Source of the DNA: Hydra vulgaris
Taxonomy: Eukaryota > Cnidaria > Hydrozoa > Anthoathecata > Hydridae
Assembly (NCBI RefSeq): GCF_038396675.1
Contig: NC_088920.1
Coordinates: 23,696,001 to 23,760,000 of the forward strand
Direction of reading: 5' to 3'
DNA length: 64,000 nt
Made by a program: the position numbers and the translations under genes. Of the stretch, positions 57,495 to 64,000 are shown one piece after another (position 1 is the stretch's first letter; every line of letters begins with the position of its first letter). The notes under the pieces were generated by a model. The model did not search any database. It saw nothing but the letters and a program-made list of their open reading frames with translations, and was not told the origin of the DNA.

Positions 57495-58320
57495 ATATAA
57501 TATGAGGTGTTCCACAAGAATCCATACTTGGTTCACTTGTTTTTGTAATATGCATCAATGATCTTCATAAATTATCAAACTTAACAACAGTAAAATTTGA
57601 AAATTTGTCTTTGTCTCATAGAGATATTAATATGCTTTTTACTAAAATGACAAATGAATTAAAGAAGTTTCTATTTGATTTAATTAAAATAGATTATCTC
57701 TAAATATTTAAAAAACTAAATATACCCTTTTTTATACACCTTCAAAAAAGCAGAAACTGCCTCATATCATATCAGACATTTTAGTTGATAATAAAATTAA
57801 AAGTTGCTCGGAGTACATATTAACGAAAGCTTATCCTGGAGAAATTATATTGATATTATCGGAATTCTCTATAAAGCAAGAAATTAAGTAAACACCAGTT
57901 AACACAATTATATTATTTATTTATACATTTTCATATAAACATTGCAAGTCTTATATGGGGAAGCACTCATAGAACAAAGTTAAAATCTTTTTTAACTTCA
58001 TCAGAAACATGTAGCTTGCGTAATAAGTTTTAAAAATCTTTTTTCTCCCACGAAACATTTTTTTAAAGAAATAAATGTTTTAAATAAATGTATTTAATAT
58101 TTTATGCTTTATGTTTAAATGTAGAGAAGATTTGTCGCCAAATGTATCACATAATCTTTATTGTTTGAAACCTAAAAATAATTATAATCTTCATATTATT
58201 AACAATCTTATTGCCCCATTTTGTCATAAAAGCAAAGTCCAGTTTTTTGTTTTTTACGGAGCTCTTTATCATTGGAACAAAATATTCTGGTCTTTATTTC
58301 TACCAAACTGACTTTTGATT
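57495..58320 (+). pseudogene. LINE relic, RT C-terminal part (Jockey/CR1-type)
   Basis: Plus strand: GVPQESILGSLVFVICINDL (about 57507-57565; equivalent to GVPQGSILGPLLFxxxINDL), a deletion of the FADD site, then KKTKYTLFYTPSKKQKLP (about 57710-57765) and YGALYHWNKIFWSLFLPN (58255-58310) in an open frame from 58111. Opposite orientation to the neighbouring zf-RVT LINE. Confidence 0.75.
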
Positions 58321-58324
58321 CATT

Positions 58325-60440
58325 TAAAAAGAAACTAAAAAATATATATATATTTTTTTGAAAAATTTATGTGTTGTGACAAGTGTTGATTTTGTAATAA
58401 ATAATGCGTACGTACGTAGTGGAGATATAGGGGGGGAATTAATGTTTAAAGCATGCGTACAAGGGAACAGTACCTTAAATATACTTTTGCCATTTTTTTT
58501 ATTCTTCAAAATCTTTGTCTCCAACGTTTTGATCTGGAATTTCTTTCAAAGAAATCCAGTAGCTTCGCGCTTTTTTCACAATCCTGGGTCAGATCTTCAC
58601 AATCCTGGGTCAGGTTGACATATTGAAAAACGGAACCAAATAAAAAAAAATTTCAATTTAGTTAAGCTTTTCATTTAACAAAAAAGAGTTTTTCATTTAA
58701 AAAGTTACTTATGCAGCAAAAGTTTTTAACTATAAGCTCATAACAAACACATATTATGCTCATAACATAAGCTCTTTTTCTCTTGATCAATTTTTATCAA
58801 CTTAAAAATATATATATATAAATTACACTAAAATGTTAAGAGTAAAAATATAAATATGACGAAAACAAACTGGAAACCATTAAGCCAACTTCAAAAACAG
58901 ATTTTACGCATAATTTATTACATCTGAAATATAAAGCCAACCAAAAACAGGTTAACATTCTTATCCCACTGAGTCATTATTTTACGAATTAAAAAGCTTG
59001 ACATTTATATATACATTTTTATTTATAAGTTTTTAGGCCTTTGCAGTAGTGGTATAGAGGCCTCAACAAACCCATAACTGCAGTAGCATATATATCCCAT
59101 AACTGCAGTAGCATATAATGTTTAAAGCATGCGTACAAATGAAAGGGGGTTCTAAAACAGTTGTTTTATTGCGTATGTAGGGTAATTTGGGGCAGTACAT
59201 GATACTTAAGGATTAAAAATTAACTACACAGACCTGGAATAGAGCAAAAAATTAAACAAGTGTATAATAAAGCTTTTTTAGGATTTTAGTGGGAAAGATG
59301 AAACTTGTGTATATTTATACATATTTGTTTGAACATATTTGTTTTAAATGATGCAAAACCCTGTAAGTAAGACGTACACACGTATAACGGGTTTTCCATC
59401 CATTTTAAAATTAGATAAATATTAAATAAATAAATATATAAATAAAATCCTTTTTTTTCAATAAATATATAAACGTAAATTTGACCTAAGTTGTGTTGGA
59501 AATTTCCGGATATTTTGCTCAAAATTTCTGGCCATTTAAAAAAAATATTATTGCAATTAACTTATAGTTATTATATATAGTTTTTTAAAATTCATTTCTT
59601 TTTCAAAATGCGTTATATCTGCTATAGGTTAATATGCGTTTTATCATTGTAGAAATTTTTTAAATATTTCATCAAAAAATATAAATAATACCAAAAATAT
59701 AAATAATATAAGACCCACAAGCGAAAAATTCACATCTTTTAGTCAAATATTTTAATCGATTCCGACCATAAAAGCTGTCATTTCAAAAAAAACATAAAGC
59801 CAAAACTTATCAGTTAGTTTATAAGTTTGAATTAAAAATTTCTGTATGATTTATGTTTGTTTTTTTTAAAAAATAAAAAGTTTTTATGTTATATGCGTTC
59901 TTTATTTATCTACTTATATGTTTAATTTCTTTAGCGACCGAGACATTATTTTAATAAAAATCATATTTTTGTTGATTTTGGAAAGTTTTAGTAAATGGAC
60001 TTGTGCCCTTTTCAAAATGACAGATTTAATTTAGAAATCGCACATTTTTTTAAAATGCAATAAAAAGCCTTGTGATTAAGCTTACTGTGTTTAACATATT
60101 ATATTACATAATTCTAGCTTTTACTTCTCTTAACTACCATGTAAAATACTCACAAAATACAAAACATAAAATCTTTTTTAGATTAACACGTTTTATTATT
60201 TTTGTTAAGTGTTTTAAAGAAACAAACATTTTTTATCTGTAAAGATAGCATACTAAGGTGACTTTTAGAGGGAGGGTGTGTGGGGGAAAGAGATGTTCCA
60301 CAGCCACAAAGAAGGTGATTTCAAGTTTTAATCGCTTTTTTTACGAATTTTGTAGGGTATTTTATACAATTCAGTCTGGTAATTTTAGCTTTAAGGACAT
60401 TTATTTAACTTATAAAGGACATTTTTTTTATTTTAAAAAT
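58325..60440. other. AT-rich DNA, no gene recognised
   Basis: Two copies of gtttaaagcatgcgtacaa (about 58442-58460 and 59119-59137) and a tandem cataactgcagtagcatata pair (59079-59118). The repeat shared with 35057-35095 is at about 59711-59748. Open frames here show no recognisable motif. Confidence 0.4.
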
Positions 60441-60450
60441 GCTCTCGCTA

Positions 60451-60513
60451 TGTTTAAATAAGTGCTTTTAAGACTTGAGTGAGACTCAAGTCTTAAAAGC
60501 ACTTATTTAAACA
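60451..60513. repeat. Perfect palindrome, 30-bp arms, 3-nt loop
   Basis: Left arm 60451-60480, loop gag, right arm 60484-60513, no mismatches. Confidence 0.95.
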
Positions 60514-61042
60514 CAGCAGCGGAATTTATAACCTCAAAATCGATAGTTTTTTATTTTTATTGCTAACTATATTTTTAAATAGTTCAAGTTTAGTAAAATA
60601 AATTTTCTTTACTTTTTGTCATACATTATTCAATAACGTCTTTAAATCAAGAAAAAATCGAAAAATTTGTGGACTTTCAATAAAGTCTTTAGTAACTTGT
60701 AAGTCAACCTAATAGATATCAAAAAATGCCCCACCCCTTTTAGGAATGTGGGTGCAAGTTATGTTTAGCTTTAAACAAAGCTTGCTATGGCAATCTACAT
60801 CAAGATGCTTAGCAAATTACAGAATAAAAAGGTTTTAGAAAATTTTGAAAACAATTATCATAATTTCTGCTTATAGTTATAATAAAGTGCTAAAAATTTT
60901 CTTTCTAAGATTTTTACGATATGCTTCACAATATTTAACATAAAATTGGCAATAACAATTGCATATATAAGACATTAAACTTTACTCATTAATTTTAAAA
61001 TAACTTATCTTTTTTTGAAAATTTCCAAAATTTCCGGAAAAA

Positions 61043-61138
61043 AAAAGTAAAGTATTTTTTTTTTTTTTTTTATTAAAAAAAAAAAAAAAAAAAATACTTT
61101 ACTTTTCCTTTACTAAGTACACAGTAAAGGAAAAGTAA
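61043..61138. repeat. Two overlapping hairpins with long T/A tract
   Basis: The first has arms aaaagtaaagta(T)n and (A)nTACTTTACTTTT around a tatta centre (about 61043-61106). The second has 16-bp arms ttacttttcctttact (61099-61114) and its complement (61123-61138). The arm sequences overlap, so they are alternative structures. Confidence 0.85.
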
Positions 61139-61393
61139 AAGTACTTTTACTTACTAAGTCACAGTTAAATTTTTGTCATCAAGCAAAAAAAACATTCCGA
61201 AAAACAGGTATGCTTAGCAAGTTAACCTATAAACTAAATCCTTTTTAATAATCAAAGATAATCATTATTACTATCTCCAGACGGGATTAAAGAACTTTGT
61301 CTCATGTTCCCCGTTGTCTCATACTGCCCTAAAATTACAGATGGCCCATACGTATTTTATGAAAAAACTCAAAACGAAAACATGACACTTTGG

Positions 61394-61465
61394 GATCGTC
61401 GATAGAGTACGTACGCTCGGTGGGGGAGAGGAGATTTGCAAATAGCATTTATGGACGACCCTTTA
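61394..61465. mobile_element. Minimal relict with TIRs like the 42858-44292 element
   Basis: gggatcgtcgatagagtacgtacg at the left and atttatggacgaccc at the right, about 70 bp in all, matching the ends of the Harbinger-like element. Probably an internally deleted copy. Confidence 0.6.
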
Positions 61466-61469
61466 GGCG

Positions 61470-62575
61470 GCATTTTTAAAATTAAAAGTTATTTTAAAAA
61501 CGTAAAAAGCTTTACATTTATAAAAAAACATTACAAGTATGAATTGTAAATCTAAAGTTGTAGAGATAATTTATGAATCCGATGAGGCATTTTTAAAGCC
61601 TAATCCCTTAAATATGTGATGTCATTTAGAATGCTCTTCGACAAATAATCATTATTTTGCACAATTATAATGCACCGCCAAATTTACACAAGTGATCATT
61701 AAATATTGTCAATAAAAGTCAATTGGTAGTAATAACAATCAATATTAATTGCTAATACTAATAATAATATAGCGATAATATTAGAATAAAATTGATGTCA
61801 TAAAAAATTTTGCCTTATAATTATTTTTCATTTGTGATATTTTTCTTAATTAAACTATGCGTTGAGCATGTTCTTTTATTATGTTTTTTAATTGCATTGA
61901 TGAAAAATTTATTTTTTCAAATTTAATTTTTTACATTATTGTCTCTCTGCGCGACCAAGGCAATCATGGAAAATATCTTGGAAATACAGTTTATTTTTAA
62001 TTTTTTGAAAATTTGTTAAGCAAAAGCCTAATTATTAAATATCATTTAAAACTCAGTTTAAACTAATAGTTGAATGTATAGTAAAAAAATTGTTGTTTTG
62101 AGCATTATAATTGAATCTTTAAGATACATTTGATGATCTGATTGTTGACAAGACCAATATTCTGATGATTTTCATATCAATGAGGCACAATGTTCCTCAT
62201 TGATGACAATCCTAATTTTCAAGATTATAGAAAGAAATATACTTCCTAAAAAACACATACTCATATGTGCGTTTAATGATGCTGAGTCCCTAAAAGACAA
62301 CAGTTTCAAATCTCTATTTGTTCTTAGTCTGTGGTATTAAGTAGCCTAAAAGTATTAAATGACTTATGATCTACAATGAAAAAAACAAAAAAATTCAAGA
62401 GATTTTATGAGTGTTTTTTAACCCAAAGTCCTAGAGACCTTTTCTTTTTTCTTTCTGATGTATTTGCCTACTATATATCTTTGCAAAAAAAAAAGGTCCT
62501 TAAAATTTTGATTACCAAATATATTTAATATATTATCATTTGTTTCCATCATCATAAATATGCGTTTTTTGAATT
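61470..62575. other. AT-rich DNA, no gene recognised
   Basis: A short dyad attcctcattgatga/catcaatgaggcacaatg-like pairing is at about 62176-62205; nothing else assigned. Confidence 0.4.
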
Positions 62576-62577
62576 AG

Positions 62578-62579
<2 letters not shown>

Positions 62580-62656
<77 letters not shown>

Positions 62657-62683
62657 TATATATTCATGTATATATATATATTC

Positions 62684-62719
<36 letters not shown>

Positions 62720-62721
62720 TC

Positions 62722-62755
<34 letters not shown>

Positions 62756-62768
62756 GAATATATATATA
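62580..62768. repeat. (TA)n microsatellite with tatattca interruptions
   Basis: TA array with several cat/gaat-containing interruptions (tattcatgta, tacattcata). Confidence 0.95.
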
Positions 62769-62911
62769 CACCACTGGAAGACGTGTATTTCAGGCAACCC
62801 CATTCAATAAGTCTGTAACCCTGCTAAAAGGGGATACCCGAAATACATGTTATAATACACATATTTAACAGTTTTACTCATTACATATTTTGTTTAGACT
62901 TGTAAAAACTC

Positions 62912-62983
62912 ATGGAAGATTTAGAAGAAGATTCACTTTTGTTAGATAATATTGATGAATTTGTTAATGACCAAAATAGAATA
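62912..62983 (+). CDS. Candidate first coding exon of an unknown gene
   Basis: ATG 62912 opens 24 acidic codons (MEDLEEDSLLLDNIDEFVND + QNRI) ending exactly at a strong GTAAGT donor (62984). Just upstream, tttgtttag (to 62897) is a good splice acceptor, giving a 5' UTR of 14 bases; such an acceptor shortly before an ATG could also serve spliced-leader trans-splicing, which is known in Hydra. The continuing frame into the intron (to 63182) is low-complexity and not coding. No downstream exon was found before the window ends. Acidic composition is clearly unlike background. Family not recognised. Confidence 0.4.
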
Positions 62984-62989
62984 GTAAGT

Positions 62990-64000
62990 AAAATCAAAGT
63001 ATTTGTATTTTTGTGCGTGTATACAATAACATATATTTATTATATTTTTGTGTGTATACAAATATTTTTTCATGCATTTTCTGTGTATGATGTGAATATA
63101 TATATAAAGCGTGCAAAGTTAACCTCAGCACTCAGCATATGTCAAGGATTTTGCCAAGGGCTTTGTAGTATTTTGATAAATTGAGAGATTATATTTTAGA
63201 GACTACAAATGTTTTAGAAAATTTTTTAAAAAAGTTATATTTTTATAATCATTAAATATAGATTTAGTAAAAAATTTATTAAACAACTTTTAGAAAGGAT
63301 AGCTATTAACAAAACAATTTTTAGAAGCTATTAAAAAAAAACTGCAAATAAATTATTATTATTTAAACTCAATAACAGTTGAACAACTTTTTAAATATTT
63401 CCATTTAAATATTACATAAAAACCAAATATATTTCTAAATGTAATTAAAATAATTATGTAATAAAAATTATTTTTCATTCAATTTCATTAAAAAAATTAT
63501 AAGAAATTAGTTCAGAACTTTAATTCAATTTTAAACTTTTCTGAGACAAGTACTGAGACAAGTATAATAAGTTTTGAATTTATTAAATTTTATTATTTTT
63601 TTATTTTTATTAATTTTAGTGTATAATTACCAAAACATAATAATATTGAGAAAAAACAAAAAAAATTTGTTGTTTTTGGATTATATTTCTGGTTGAGAAG
63701 TTAACAAATAACTCCGTGAATCTGCATAGTTTTTTCTGTTTTCTGGTTTGAATATCTAATTTGAATAATATATGTACATAGAGCAGAGTTTTTAAACAAT
63801 AAAACAATTATATTGGGTTTTCCCCATTTATAAAAAAACATTCATGCTACATTAAGCATTTTTGTTCAACTTGAGACTTTAAAACAAGAATACCGCTTTT
63901 CTACTTTTTTTATTTTTATTTCCATTAAAATATTTCATTTTCAATCAACATAAAGTTTACCATGAAGTTTTTTTTTCGCTATTTCTAAAATTTAGAAATA
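62990..64000. other. AT-rich DNA, possibly intron of the gene above
   Basis: No convincing exon, RNA or repeat recognised; open frames are Phe/Ile/Lys-rich. Confidence 0.35.

Overview
This is a very AT-rich, intron-containing, transposon-dense metazoan sequence. Base composition, repeat types (many LINE and Tc1/hAT/pogo relics, tRNA-derived SINEs, long TA microsatellites) and the gene content suggest a cnidarian, most likely a Hydra-like genome; that assignment is inference. Clear non-transposon genes are few: one 8-exon TGF-beta-superfamily type I receptor (7679-17193, +), two convergent U1 snRNA loci (24969-25190, + and 35591-35755, -), one tRNA-Gln(CTG) (51689-51760, -) and a possible first coding exon of an unknown gene (62912-62983, +).

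Layout. 0.1-1.7 kb: degraded Tc1-like (DD34E) transposon, minus strand, carrying a striking heat-shock-element array plus TATA box and initiator upstream of its transposase. 2.9-3.8 kb: hAT-type transposase relic ending in a perfect 43-bp palindrome. 4.6-6.3 kb: LINE relic inside a pair of inverted repeats. 6.3-7.4 kb: TA microsatellites and a tRNA-derived SINE. 7.7-17.2 kb: the receptor gene; its 6.9-kb third intron holds a fold-back MITE, a minus-strand LINE and a hAT end. 17.5-19.7 kb: MITE-like repeats, a second SINE and a 24-copy, 35-bp minisatellite with higher-order structure. 19.7-28 kb: mostly unassigned AT-rich DNA, one unidentified decayed ORF and U1 copy 1, which has a 57-nt insertion in stem-loop I. 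28.6-34.4 kb: two LINEs of one family facing each other around a TIR element. 35.6-36.1 kb: U1 copy 2 with about 300 bp of upstream sequence shared with copy 1. 37.7-38.3 kb: 27-bp minisatellite running into a SINE head. 38.7-42.8 kb: a LINE with ORF1, endonuclease and RT traces, split by a MITE. 42.9-44.3 kb: Harbinger-like TIR element. 45.2-47.6 kb: an unidentified repeat ORF and a gypsy-like pol relic. 48.5-49.9 kb: pogo-like transposase relic. 52.4-56.4 kb: a TIR element with CACGTG-rich ends that contains two head-to-tail copies. 56.6-58.3 kb: two more LINE relics in opposite orientation. The rest is low-complexity DNA with more palindromes.

The strongest items are (1) the receptor, which keeps a canonical ten-cysteine BMP type I ectodomain but has lost the GS box, the HRD+2 lysine and the DFG glycine, and so looks like a pseudokinase receptor; (2) the heat-shock-type promoter inside the Tc1 element; and (3) the duplicated U1 locus with one structurally altered copy.
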